From Rhizobium tibeticum (GTDB lineage Bacteria; Pseudomonadota; Alphaproteobacteria; Rhizobiales; Rhizobiaceae), in NCBI RefSeq assembly GCF_900110205.1, contig NZ_FOCV01000004.1, positions 1 through 64,000 on the forward strand: a stretch of DNA of 64,000 bases, given 5' to 3'. Position 1 is the first letter of the stretch, and every line of letters starts with the position of its first letter. Of this stretch, positions 15,988 to 24,883 are shown piece by piece. The notes beneath the pieces were generated by a model, which searched no databases, was not told where the DNA came from, and saw only the letters and a list, made by a program, of their open reading frames with translations. A program made the translations under genes and the position numbers.

Positions 15988-16878
15988 ATGCGCGGCTTTT
16001 CAATCCGGCGCCGGACACTTCTTGGTTCGGCACTGCTTTCGCCCGCCTTGCTCCTGCCGCGTGTTGCGCGGTCGGACGACAGCGACGATGAAATCAATCG
16101 GCGGATCGGTGCACTCGAAAAGGCGATCGGTGGCCGTATCGGTGTATCCGCCATCGACACGCAGACCAACATTTCGTTCGGCTATCGCGAAACCGAGCGC
16201 TTTCCTCTCTGCAGCACGTTCAAGGTCCTGGCCGCGGGCCTTGTACTTGCGCGGGTAGACAAGGGACAGGACACTCTCGAGAGGCGCGTCGTCTACGACC
16301 AGGCCAAGCTTGTCACCTACTCGCCCGAGACGGAAAAGCACGTCGGCGGCGAGGGCATGAGCCTCAGTGAGCTCTGCGAAGCGGCGATCACGCTGAGCGA
16401 CAATACGGCCGGCAACCTGCTTTTGGAAAGCTTCGGCGGCCCTCCCGAGCTCACCAAATGGCTGCGTACGCTGGGCGACCGTTCGACAAGGCTCGACCGC
16501 TGGGAAACGGCACTGAACGAAGCCAAGGACGGCGACCCGCAGGACACGACGACGCCCGATGCAATGGTCGACACGCTCGGCAACCTGGCGCTTGGCTCGG
16601 CGCTCTCGGAGCCGTCGCGCGACAAGCTGACGGAATGGATGGTGGCGAATACGACGGGCGGCGCGCGCCTGCGCGCCGGTCTTCCGGGCACCTGGAGGAT
16701 TGGCGACAAGACCGGCACCGGAAACAATGGCAGCGCCGCCGATATCGCCCTCGTCTGGCCGCCCGGCCATGGCGCGATCCTCGTTGCAGCTTATGTGACG
16801 CAGGCCAGGGCGCCATTGTCCGAGATCAACCCGGTCTTCGCCGAGGTTGGCAGGATCGTGGCCGATATGGTCGGATAA
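15988..16878 (+). CDS. Class A beta-lactamase
   Basis: 296 residues with a twin-arginine-like leader (IRRRTLLGSALLSPALLLP, cleavage near ARS-DD). All class A motifs are in place: active-site S-x-x-K in CSTFKVLAAG (about residue 76), S-D-N in LSDNTAGN (about 136), omega-loop E-x-x-L-N in RWETALNEA (about 172), and K-T-G in GDKTGTGNN (about 240). It should hydrolyse beta-lactams in the periplasm. No ampR-type regulator is adjacent, so expression may be constitutive. Closest subgroup cannot be stated without a search. Confidence 0.93.
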   Translation: MRGFSIRRRTLLGSALLSPALLLPRVARSDDSDDEINRRIGALEKAIGGRIGVSAIDTQTNISFGYRETERFPLCSTFKVLAAGLVLARVDKGQDTLERRVVYDQAKLVTYSPETEKHVGGEGMSLSELCEAAITLSDNTAGNLLLESFGGPPELTKWLRTLGDRSTRLDRWETALNEAKDGDPQDTTTPDAMVDTLGNLALGSALSEPSRDKLTEWMVANTTGGARLRAGLPGTWRIGDKTGTGNNGSAADIALVWPPGHGAILVAAYVTQARAPLSEINPVFAEVGRIVADMVG

Positions 16879-16895
16879 AGCTTGTCCGTCAAAGA

Positions 16896-16927
16896 GATGC
16901 GACGGAAACGTAATTCTCCGTCGCATC
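16896..16927. terminator. Bidirectional hairpin between convergent genes
   Basis: GATGCGACGGA (16896-16906) pairs perfectly with TCCGTCGCATC (16917-16927) around a 10-base loop, between the beta-lactamase and the convergent gene at 16951. There is no strong T-run. Confidence 0.6.
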
Positions 16928-16950
16928 GATCTGAATCAGTTTGTGAAGCC

Positions 16951-17409
16951 TCAGACGCTGATAGTCGCGTCGTCGCTCGGCTTGTCCTTGCTGTCGTCGT
17001 CGCCGGTCAGCTGTCGCTTCAGCTCGTCCGCGATCTGCTTTTCGATGGCCTCGCGCTCTTCAGGCGGCATTGCCTTGAGATCGTCCTCGGTCAGACCGAG
17101 CCGCTGGAGGATCTGGTCGCGAATGCGCTCTGCCGGCGTCTTGTTGGCGAGGTCCGTGAACTCGGAGACAACAGCGTCATGGCGCGCTTTCGCCGGATCC
17201 TCGGTGCCATCCATGGTCACCGTGCCGCTGCTCTGCAGCGCCCACATCATGCTGGAGATTGAGGTCGGCGTGCTGCTTGGCTGAAGTGCCGCGCCGCTTT
17301 GGCGAACGCTCATCTCGGCATCACTGGACTGTTGCTTGTTGCGCTGGCCGGACTGGCCGAAGAGGTTGGTCAATCCATAGGTGCTGGAAATGCTACTGCC
17401 TATCTTCAC
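16951..17409 (-). CDS. Hypothetical protein with acidic C-terminus
   Basis: 152 residues from a GTG at 17409, chosen because AGGGAGAA lies 5-6 bases upstream and the product then starts MKIGSSISSTYGLTNLFG; the longer frame upstream is GC-biased noise. The N-terminal half is Ser/Gln-rich, the C-terminal half is helical (ERIRDQILQRLGLTEDDLKA, then PPEEREAIEKQIADELKRQL) and ends in an Asp/Lys-rich tail. No signal peptide or known domain. The short N-terminal and helix pattern recur in rhizobial hypothetical proteins. Confidence 0.65.
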   Translation of the reverse strand: MKIGSSISSTYGLTNLFGQSGQRNKQQSSDAEMSVRQSGAALQPSSTPTSISSMMWALQSSGTVTMDGTEDPAKARHDAVVSEFTDLANKTPAERIRDQILQRLGLTEDDLKAMPPEEREAIEKQIADELKRQLTGDDDSKDKPSDDATISV

Positions 17410-17480
17410 GAAAATTCTCCCTGAAACAATGCGCCGGAGAATGGCGTGCCAGACATGCCTGGAGCTTGCCTCCACGGGCT

Positions 17481-17510
17481 CGGACGGCGGCCGAGCGAGG
17501 CGGCCGTCCG
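17481..17510 (-). terminator. Hairpin after the glucose dehydrogenase gene
   Basis: CGGACGG(CGG)CCG pairs with CGGCCGTCCG with a 3-base bulge, 11 bases beyond the gcd stop on the minus strand. T-tail is poor. Confidence 0.4.
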
Positions 17511-17520
17511 TCTCCCGAGT

Positions 17521-19860
17521 TCAGGGCAGGGCGTAGCCGATCACGTAGTCGCCGGGCTTGGTGCCGATCGAGCCGTGTCCGCCGGCGACCATGACGACGA
17601 ACTGTTTGTTGTCGCTGGTCGTATAGGTCATCGGTGTCGCCTGGCCGCCGGCCGGCAGGCGGGCTTGCCATAGCTGGTCGCCGTTCGTCACGTCATAGGC
17701 GCGCAGAAAGTTGTCGACCGCGGCCCCGAGGAAGGCAACGCCGCCTCTCGTCAGGATCGGCCCGCCGATGCCGGGAACGCCAACCTTGAAGGGCAACGGC
17801 AGCGGCGTCATATCGTAGGTGGTGCCGTTTCTGTGCTTGTAGGCGATCTTTCCGGTACGCAAGTCGGCGCCGGTGACATAGCCCCATGGCGGCGCCTGGC
17901 AGGGGATGCTCAACGGGCCGAGGAACGGTCCCATGAAGACGCCGTAGGGCGCACCGTCGTTGCGGTTGAGGCCCTGTTCGCTACCTTTCTCGTCCTGGCC
18001 TCTCGGCGGAATGTCGGCCGCCGGCACAAGTCGCGAGGTGAAGGCGAGATAGGTCGGCATGCCGAACATGATCTGCCGCTCGGGATCGACCGCCACGCTA
18101 CCCCAGTTGAAGGTGCCGAAGTTGCCGGGGTAGATGATAGAGCCCACCAAAGACGGCGGGGTGTAGCGGCCTTCGTACTTGTAGCGGTGGAACTGGATGC
18201 GGCAGGCGAGCTGATCGAACAGCGAGATCCCCCACATGTCCTTTTCCTGCAGCGGCGGCGGCGAGAAGGTGAGGTCCGAGATCGGCTGCGTTGGCGACGT
18301 ATGGTCTTCAGGGATCGCGCCGCCCGGCGCGGGCATCTCCCTGAACGGGATGATCGCCTCGCCGGTGCGCCGATCGAGCACATAGATGTCACCCTGCTTG
18401 GTCGGGGCAACGAGCGCCGGCACCGACGTTCGGTCGGTTTTCGTCATGTCGAACAGCACGGGTTGGGCGGGAACGTCCATGTCCCACAGGTCGTGGTGCA
18501 CGAACTGCTGCACCCATTTCACTTGCCCGGTGGCGATGTCGAGCGCGACGATCGAGGAGGAGTATTTCTCGACATGGGCGCTGCGGTTCATGCCGAGCTG
18601 GTCGGGTACCTGGTTGCCGAGCGGGATGTAGACCATGCCTAGACCGTCATCGACACTGAAGACGGACCAGCTGTTCGGAGAGTTGGTGGTGTAGGTCTGG
18701 CCTTCGGGCAGCGGTGTGGTGACATCAGGATTGCCGGAATCCCAGTTCCAGATGAGCGCGCCGGTATTGATGTCGTATGCGCGGATAACGCCGGACTGCT
18801 CCTTTGTGGAATAGTTGTCGTTGACGGCGCCGCCGACGATCAGCTTGCCGGCGACCGCGACCGGCGGCGATGTCGAATAATAGTAGCCGGCTGGATTGTA
18901 CTGCATGCCTTTTTCAAGATGCAGCACGCCATCTTCGGCAAAGCTCGTGCAGATCTGGCCATTTGCGGCATCGAGCGCAATCAGCCTAGCGTCGGAGGTC
19001 GGGAGAAACACGCGCTCGGCGCAGGCGGAGCCGGGGGCTGCGGCCGTGTCACGATAGTAGGTGACGCCGCGGCAGGTCTGATGCTGGCGGTTCGGGTTCA
19101 TGCCGGAGTTGGAATCGTATTTCCATTTTTCCTTGCCAGTCTTGGCGTCGAGCGCGATTGCCCAATTGTGTGGCGTGCAGAGGTATAGCGTGTCGCCGAC
19201 TTTCAGCGGCGTCACCTGATAGGTGGTTTCGCCGACGTCCTCGGGTCGTTTCACATCACCGCTCTGGTAGCGCCAGACCTCCTTGAGATCCTTGACGTTG
19301 CTGACATTGATCTGGTCAAGCGGCGAGTAGCGCTGGCCGAAGGGTGTGCGACCGTATTGATGCCATTCTTCGTCGGGCACAACGCCGCCGAAGGTCGCGG
19401 GGCTAGTTACGGCCTCAGTCGGCAAATTGCCCGTTATCCGGTGCGGATCGGTGGTCATCGAATAGCCGGCGATCGCGATCGCAATCACAACCGGTATGGC
19501 GAGCGGCCAGGGGTTTGCCCCATAGGTGATCCCGGTCGGGCTGAGAAAGCCGAGCGGCCGGCAGATCCAGGGCGTGAGCAACCACAAGCCGAGAAGAATG
19601 ATCAGTCCGCCGCGCGGTCCAAGCTGCCACCAGTCGAAGCCGACTTCCCAGATCGCCCATGCCAGCGCCACAATGACGAGCGCCGCGTAGACCCACAAGG
19701 CGGCCGCTCGGCGCATCACAAGCAGGATGGCGGTCAGCAGGAACATGGCGCCTGCGAAGGCATAAAAGACGCTGCCGCCGAGCATGACGAGCCAAAGACC
19801 GCCGCCGCCGAGCGCAAGGCCAACCAGGATGAAAAGAATGGAAGTAATGACGATTGCCAT
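17521..19860 (-). CDS. gcd: Membrane-bound PQQ-dependent glucose dehydrogenase
   Basis: 779 residues. Five membrane helices occupy the first ~140 residues, then an eight-bladed quinoprotein propeller facing the periplasm. Diagnostic stretches are TPLKVGDTLYLCTPHNWAI, ALDAKTGKEKW, QTCRGVTYY, the W-docking-like repeats (ALDAANGQICTSF, YVLDRRTGEAIIPF) and the closing KQFVVMVAGGHGSIGTKPGD. It oxidises aldoses (glucose to gluconolactone) and passes electrons to ubiquinone. PQQ synthesis genes are not in this window. Length equals the family norm (~780-800). Quinate/shikimate dehydrogenases share the fold but glucose is more likely. Confidence 0.9.
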   Translation of the reverse strand: MAIVITSILFILVGLALGGGGLWLVMLGGSVFYAFAGAMFLLTAILLVMRRAAALWVYAALVIVALAWAIWEVGFDWWQLGPRGGLIILLGLWLLTPWICRPLGFLSPTGITYGANPWPLAIPVVIAIAIAGYSMTTDPHRITGNLPTEAVTSPATFGGVVPDEEWHQYGRTPFGQRYSPLDQINVSNVKDLKEVWRYQSGDVKRPEDVGETTYQVTPLKVGDTLYLCTPHNWAIALDAKTGKEKWKYDSNSGMNPNRQHQTCRGVTYYRDTAAAPGSACAERVFLPTSDARLIALDAANGQICTSFAEDGVLHLEKGMQYNPAGYYYSTSPPVAVAGKLIVGGAVNDNYSTKEQSGVIRAYDINTGALIWNWDSGNPDVTTPLPEGQTYTTNSPNSWSVFSVDDGLGMVYIPLGNQVPDQLGMNRSAHVEKYSSSIVALDIATGQVKWVQQFVHHDLWDMDVPAQPVLFDMTKTDRTSVPALVAPTKQGDIYVLDRRTGEAIIPFREMPAPGGAIPEDHTSPTQPISDLTFSPPPLQEKDMWGISLFDQLACRIQFHRYKYEGRYTPPSLVGSIIYPGNFGTFNWGSVAVDPERQIMFGMPTYLAFTSRLVPAADIPPRGQDEKGSEQGLNRNDGAPYGVFMGPFLGPLSIPCQAPPWGYVTGADLRTGKIAYKHRNGTTYDMTPLPLPFKVGVPGIGGPILTRGGVAFLGAAVDNFLRAYDVTNGDQLWQARLPAGGQATPMTYTTSDNKQFVVMVAGGHGSIGTKPGDYVIGYALP

Positions 19861-19994
19861 ATGGGAAGACTCCCGCTGAGGTTAGCCGGGTGCGATCAGA
19901 GCGCGAAAAATGTCCGCAAATCAGCGAGATAGGGCGGTCGCAACCGCCGTCAACTGCGACCATAGGTGTCAGGATTGAGAAGGTTCGCGCCTCA

Positions 19995-21497
19995 TTACGT
20001 ACCGCAGAAGGTCTGCAGCACGCGTTCCTCCGGCTTCGGCGGCTCCATGTAGGCCGCAAAGCCTGGTTGGTCGTCATAGGGCTTGGCGAGCACGGCAAGC
20101 AGCGCTTCGAACAGCGAAAAGTCCGCATCGTCGACCGCCGCATTGATGGCCTGCTCGATGCGGTGGTTGCGCGGAATGAAGGCGGGATTGACAGCGCGCA
20201 TTGCCGCTGCGCGGTCGTCCTCGGTCCGGCCATCGTCACGCGTAAGGCGCTCGCGCCAGCCGGCGAGCCATTCGCGCGCCGCATCGGGTTCGCGGAACGT
20301 CGAGAGGAACAATGCCTCGCCATCTCCTGATCCTGAGGCGTCGGAGAGCCGGCGGAAGGCGAGGGTAAAGTCGGCCTGTTGCGCCTGCATCACGGCAAGC
20401 AGCGACTGAACGAGCTCCAGGTCGCCGTCCTCGACGGTCGCCAGGCCGATCTTCTCGCGCATGCCGCGCAGCCAATGGATCTGGAAGCGCTCGCCATATT
20501 GCTGGATCACGGTGTTGGCGAGCTCGACGGCCTTTTCCGCATCGGCATCGATGAGCGGCAACAGCGTTTCTCCGAGCCGCGCCAGGTTCCATTGGCCGAT
20601 GCCCGGCTGATTGGCGTAGGCGTAGCGCCCGCGCTGGTCGATCGAGGAAAACACCGTGCCGGGATTGTAGGTGTCCATGAAGGCGCAGGGGCCGAAATCG
20701 ATCGTCTCGCCCGAAATGGCCATGTTGTCGGTGTTCATCACGCCGTGGATGAAGCCAATATGCAGCCACCTGGCGATCAACGCCGCCTGACGCTCACAAG
20801 CGGCTTCGTAAAGGGCAATATAGGGGTTATCCCTGTCCTTGAGTTCCCGATAGTGCCGGTCGATCACATAGTCGGCGAGCGCCCGCACGCCGTCCGTATC
20901 GCCGCGAGCGGCGAAAAACTGGAAGGTGCCGACGCGGATATGGCTCGCCGCAACGCGGGTGAACACTGCGCCCGGCAGGATGCTCTCACGATAGACGGGC
21001 TGGCCGGTCGAAACTGCGGCAAGCGCTCGGGTCGCCGGTACGCCGAGCGCATACATCGCCTCGCTGACGATATATTCCCGAAGCACCGGTCCGAGTGCGG
21101 CGCGGCCATCGCCGCGGCGGGAGTAAGGCGTCTGGCCGGCGCCCTTCAGCTGGATATCACGGCGCTGACCGTTGTGGTCGATGACCTCGCCGAGCAGGAT
21201 CGCCCGCCCGTCGCCGAGCAGCGGCACGAAGGAGCCGAACTGATGCCCGGCATAGGCCATCGCCAGCGGATCGGCGCCATCAGGCAGCAGGTTGCCCGAG
21301 AAGATCGCGGCGCCGTCGCGCCTGAGCATCTCGACATCGAGGCCGAGTTCGGCCGCGAGAGGCTCGTTCAGCTTGATCAGCCACGGCTCGGCCACCTGCG
21401 AGGGGACCTGGCGCGTGAAAAATTGCTGCGGCAACCGCGCATAGCTGTTGTCGAAGGTGAATGGCCGCGAGGTGGACGCGTTCTCAATGATCGTCAT
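19995..21497 (-). CDS. selO: Protein adenylyltransferase SelO (YdiU)
   Basis: 500 residues from ATG 21497 (MTIIENASTSRPFTFDNSYA). The pseudokinase fold with inverted ATP is recognisable by FGSFVPLLGDGRAILLGEV (Gly-rich loop), QLKGAGQTPYSRRGDGRA, GFIHGVMNTDNMAISG (catalytic-loop region) and DFGPCAFMDTYNP (metal-binding D-F-G). The C-terminus ends QTFCGT, leaving a Cys third from the end, the place of selenocysteine in eukaryotic SelO. It transfers AMP to Ser/Thr/Tyr of target proteins in oxidative-stress responses. An N-terminally longer frame reads through an intergenic repeat and is not used. Confidence 0.92.
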   Translation of the reverse strand: MTIIENASTSRPFTFDNSYARLPQQFFTRQVPSQVAEPWLIKLNEPLAAELGLDVEMLRRDGAAIFSGNLLPDGADPLAMAYAGHQFGSFVPLLGDGRAILLGEVIDHNGQRRDIQLKGAGQTPYSRRGDGRAALGPVLREYIVSEAMYALGVPATRALAAVSTGQPVYRESILPGAVFTRVAASHIRVGTFQFFAARGDTDGVRALADYVIDRHYRELKDRDNPYIALYEAACERQAALIARWLHIGFIHGVMNTDNMAISGETIDFGPCAFMDTYNPGTVFSSIDQRGRYAYANQPGIGQWNLARLGETLLPLIDADAEKAVELANTVIQQYGERFQIHWLRGMREKIGLATVEDGDLELVQSLLAVMQAQQADFTLAFRRLSDASGSGDGEALFLSTFREPDAAREWLAGWRERLTRDDGRTEDDRAAAMRAVNPAFIPRNHRIEQAINAAVDDADFSLFEALLAVLAKPYDDQPGFAAYMEPPKPEERVLQTFCGT

Positions 21498-21620
21498 ATG
21501 TTCTAGGTAGGGCTCCGGCATGCATGACGCAAGCGGCCAAGAGCCTTTGCCTTGGATGGAGCGGCCGGTGCGATGGTGGTCGCCGGTGCCGCCACAGCCG
21601 CTTCGTCCATCGCCACGCGC

Positions 21621-21668
21621 CGCGCGAAATCTCGCGCAAACGCACGCGCGATATCTCGCGCAAACGCA
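21621..21668. repeat. Two 24-bp tandem repeats between selO and an exporter gene
   Basis: The 24-base units 21621-21644 and 21645-21668 differ in one base. Each holds CGCGCGA, ATCTCGCGC and AAACGCA. The repeats lie in the shared upstream region of divergent selO and the DHA2 exporter. They could be paired regulator sites or a slipped duplication. Confidence 0.7.
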
Positions 21669-21843
21669 AATGCTGCATAGCGCCCAGCCATTCCCTGCGG
21701 GCACGGCTGCCCTTCCATATAAGCATAACGACGCCACATTTGCAGGCGTATACCAAGAGCCTCAATCCTCTTTTGGCATCACGCCATACCATACCGCGGC
21801 CACGCTTCCGCGCCGGCCACGCCATTGCGAGTGATCCCTGACG

Positions 21844-23295
21844 ATGTCGGATCAGATCTACCAGGCGGCTGCCATCGGGCGCGCCAAGCCCAGTTTCCGC
21901 GTGATAGCGATGATCGTTGCGAGCGCCATGTTTATGGAACAGCTCGACGCAACCGTGCTGGCGACGGCGTTGCCGACCATGGCGCGCGATTTCGGCGTTA
22001 GCGCTCCGTCAATGAGCATTGCACTGACGTCCTATCTCCTCAGTCTCGCGATCTTCATTCCGGCAAGCGGCTTGATTGCCGATCGCTTCGGCTCGCGCAC
22101 CGTTTTCCGCTCGGCGATCGCCGTCTTCGTCACCGGCTCCATCTTCTGCGCGCTGTCGCCCAATCTCCTCTGTCTTGTCCTAGCGCGTCTGTTGCAGGGT
22201 CTCGGCGGCGCCATGATGCTGCCGGTCGGCCGCCTCGTTCTGTTGCGCAGCGTCGACCGCAAGGACATGGTCAATGCCATGTCGTGGCTGCTGGTGCCGG
22301 CGCTGATCGGCCCGATTCTCGGCCCGCCGGTCGGCGGCCTGATCGTCACCTATCTCGACTGGCGCTGGATCTTCTATATCAACGTGCCGATCGGCATCAT
22401 CGGCTTCACGCTGGTCTCGATCTTCATCGAGGATTTCAAGGGCGAGTCGAAACGTCGGTTCGATACGGTCGGTTTCATCCTCTCCGGCATCGCGCTTGGC
22501 TCCTTGCTCTTCGGTTTCGAAAGCTCCAGTCGGCCGGGCGAAGCGGCCTTTTCGCTGTTTCTCATCGCGGTCGGGGTGCTGTTCGGCATCGTCTACCTCA
22601 AGCATGCCCGCCGGCATCCGTCGCCGATCATGGATTTCTCGCTGATGAAGGTACCGAGCTTCGGCACCTCCGTTATCGCAGGCTCGCTGACCCGCATCAC
22701 GCAAGGCGCGCAGCCTTTCCTACTGCCGCTGTATTTCCAGCTCGGCTTCGGCCTCTCGGCCGCCAAGGCCGGCCAGCTAGTTACCGCCGCAGCACTCGGC
22801 TCGATGGCAATGAAAGCCGTTGCGCCGCGCGTGCTGCGCCGCTTCGGCTTCCGCAACAGCCTGGTCGCGAATGGCGTCATCGCCACCTGCGGCTATGCGC
22901 TCTGCGCCGCTTTTCGGCCGGATTGGCCGTTGGCACTGATTTTCGCGATCCTCGTCATGTGCGGCTTCTTCATGTCTTTCCAGTTCACGGCCTACAATAC
23001 GGTGGCCTATGACGAGATTGACCGCGACCGGATGAGCTCGGCCACCAGCTTTTACACGACCTTCCAGCAGTTGATGCTGTCGCTTGGCATCTGCGTTGGC
23101 GCGTTGGCGCTGCACACGTCGATAACGGTCAACGGCAGCGAAACGCCGCAGCTCCACGATTTCTCCGCAGCCTTCCTCTTCGTCACCGCGATCTCGATTA
23201 CGGCGACCTTCTGGAACCTGCGCTTTGCGCGCAGCGCCGGTGCCGACATCAGCGGTCATGATGCCGGCAAGGCGGCACACGCCACCGAGCACTGA
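21844..23295 (+). CDS. DHA2-family MFS multidrug exporter
   Basis: 483 residues with about 14 membrane segments. MEQLDATVLATALPTMARDF is the DHA2 helix 1 signature (motif D1), SGLIADRFGSRTVFRS is motif A, and LLVPALIGPILGPPVGGLI is motif C of antiporters. It extrudes drugs or other compounds by proton antiport. No adjacent MarR/TetR gene or membrane fusion partner is present. It converges with the methyltransferase gene, only five bases apart at the 3' ends. Substrate unknown. Confidence 0.9.
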   Translation: MSDQIYQAAAIGRAKPSFRVIAMIVASAMFMEQLDATVLATALPTMARDFGVSAPSMSIALTSYLLSLAIFIPASGLIADRFGSRTVFRSAIAVFVTGSIFCALSPNLLCLVLARLLQGLGGAMMLPVGRLVLLRSVDRKDMVNAMSWLLVPALIGPILGPPVGGLIVTYLDWRWIFYINVPIGIIGFTLVSIFIEDFKGESKRRFDTVGFILSGIALGSLLFGFESSSRPGEAAFSLFLIAVGVLFGIVYLKHARRHPSPIMDFSLMKVPSFGTSVIAGSLTRITQGAQPFLLPLYFQLGFGLSAAKAGQLVTAAALGSMAMKAVAPRVLRRFGFRNSLVANGVIATCGYALCAAFRPDWPLALIFAILVMCGFFMSFQFTAYNTVAYDEIDRDRMSSATSFYTTFQQLMLSLGICVGALALHTSITVNGSETPQLHDFSAAFLFVTAISITATFWNLRFARSAGADISGHDAGKAAHATEH

Positions 23296-23300
23296 ACCCA

Positions 23301-24252
23301 TCAGGCGCGGGTGAGTTCCGGCAGGCATGCCGCGCAGATGGCGGCCACATGCCGGTGATCGGTGCCACAGCAGCCGCCGACGATCCTGACTTGCGGCATC
23401 GAGGACATGAGTTGTCTGTAGTGCTGTGCGAGATCGACGGGATCGCCCGCATCAAGCGTCTCGCTCTCGTCGAGATCGGCGTGGCTCATGCGTGAGGCAT
23501 TGGCCCGCAGCCCGCGGATCCGTTCCGTCCAGTTTGCCTTTGGATCGAACGCCTCGGCGAAATGCGTCGGGTGGGCGCAATTGATCATGTAGTAGGCAGG
23601 TGAGCCGCCAGTTGCCGCGTCCGTCGTCTCGATCGCCTCCTGCATGCTGCGCCCGGTCACCAGCCTACCGTCGGTCTCGACCGTGAAGGAGATCGCGCAG
23701 GGCACGCCCCTGGCGGCGGCCGCCCGCGCCACGCCGATTGCCTCGTCTATGTTGGTCAGTGTGAAGGCCGTCACCATGTCGGCATCGCTTTCGGCGAAGC
23801 TGCCGATCTGGACGCTGTGGTAATCCTCGGCTTCGGTGGCATCCATGTTGCCGGCCTTGTAGCCGTCGCCGCGCGGCCCGATGGCGCCGCTGATGACGAT
23901 CGGCTGTCCCGGTTGTTCGTATCTCCCGCGCAATCCCGCCAGCAGCGAGACGCTGCCCACATTGGCCGCGTGCAGCGCTTCGCGCGTGTAGCCGAGCTTC
24001 CCGGCCCAATCCGGATTGGCGCGCCATGTCGGCGTGTCGAGGATGAATCCGGCGCCGTGCTTGCGGGCGATATCGAGATAGCGGCGATAGTAGGCCTGCA
24101 GCCGGTCGCGCCCTTCCTCCGAGGCCAGCATCACAAACGATGCGAAGTGCGGCAGCTGCAATCCGTCAAGAAAGATGAAGCTTGTCTATGCCGCCATCGG
24201 TCACGAAGAAGCCGCCCTCGAGCTGCGGCAAGCTGTGTCGGTAGGTCGCCAT
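23301..24252 (-). pseudogene. Homocysteine S-methyltransferase family gene with one frameshift
   Basis: ATG 24252 (RBS AGGAG) starts MATYRHSLPQLEGGFFVTDGGIDK and meets a stop. Homology resumes in another frame at IFLDGLQLPHFASFVML and runs to the end. The domain is a Zn-dependent Hcy-methyltransferase TIM barrel: INCAHPTHF gives the first ligand Cys and VGGCCGTDHRH the conserved C-C pair. One base change near 24175-24190 would give a protein of about 317 residues, the MmuM/YagD size. It would methylate homocysteine from S-methylmethionine or SAM. Whether the break is real or a sequencing error cannot be told. Confidence 0.75.
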
Positions 24253-24345
24253 CGTATCTCCTCAGCCGGACGAAAGACAATGCTGCGACGCAACTGATTA
24301 TTTAGTATGTTCTAAAATAGGCTCCGGCGATGGTACAGCGAAATT

Positions 24346-24867
24346 TCAGTGGTCTTCCATCGCCGAGGCCATCTCGGCGAGCTTGCGTACCGTATTCAGG
24401 TTGCGCGCCGTTCCGGGCTTCAGGGCGGGCAGCTTGAGCTTCGATTTTCCGGAGCCGATGGGGAAGTGGACATAGATTTCGCGCCCGGCCAGAACCGCCT
24501 CTTCGCCGTCGGGCGCGACCATCGCGTCGAGAGCGTCGCTCTGTGCAGCCTCGGGCAGGAAGCTCACCAGCAGATAGTTGGGCTTGGCGTCGCGAAAGGG
24601 CGTGTTGGCGACGATCGCCTCGAGCTCCTTGCGGCTGCGGAGCATCACGCCGGGCTTCTTGCCGAGCACCTTTCCAAGCGCGCCATCCAGCTTTTGCTCG
24701 ATCTCGGCTTCCCTCTCGTCGGAGCGGAACAGCACGTTGCCGCTCTGGATGTAGGTCTGCACGTCGCGGAAACCGAGCTCTTTGCAAATTGCCTTCAGCG
24801 TCGTCATGGGCAGCTTGCCCGTGCCGCCGACATTGATCGCTCTCAACAGCGCCACATAGACTGTCAC
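24346..24867 (-). CDS. DUF1697 family protein
   Basis: 173 residues beginning at a GTG (24867) placed 3 bases after GGAGGAG; the product starts MTVYVALLRAINVGGTGKLP, exactly where DUF1697 proteins begin. Other hallmarks are YIQSGNVLFRSD and the RNLNTVRKLAEMA close to the end. The family is widespread and of unknown biochemical role. It follows the oligopeptidase gene by 16 bases on the same strand, so both probably share a transcript. Confidence 0.88.
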   Translation of the reverse strand: MTVYVALLRAINVGGTGKLPMTTLKAICKELGFRDVQTYIQSGNVLFRSDEREAEIEQKLDGALGKVLGKKPGVMLRSRKELEAIVANTPFRDAKPNYLLVSFLPEAAQSDALDAMVAPDGEEAVLAGREIYVHFPIGSGKSKLKLPALKPGTARNLNTVRKLAEMASAMEDH

Positions 24868-24883
24868 GGGCTCCTCCAGCCGA

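Noticed and set aside
20379-21506. 375-residue plus-strand frame over selO
   Set aside because: Shadow of SelO, without any recognisable domain.
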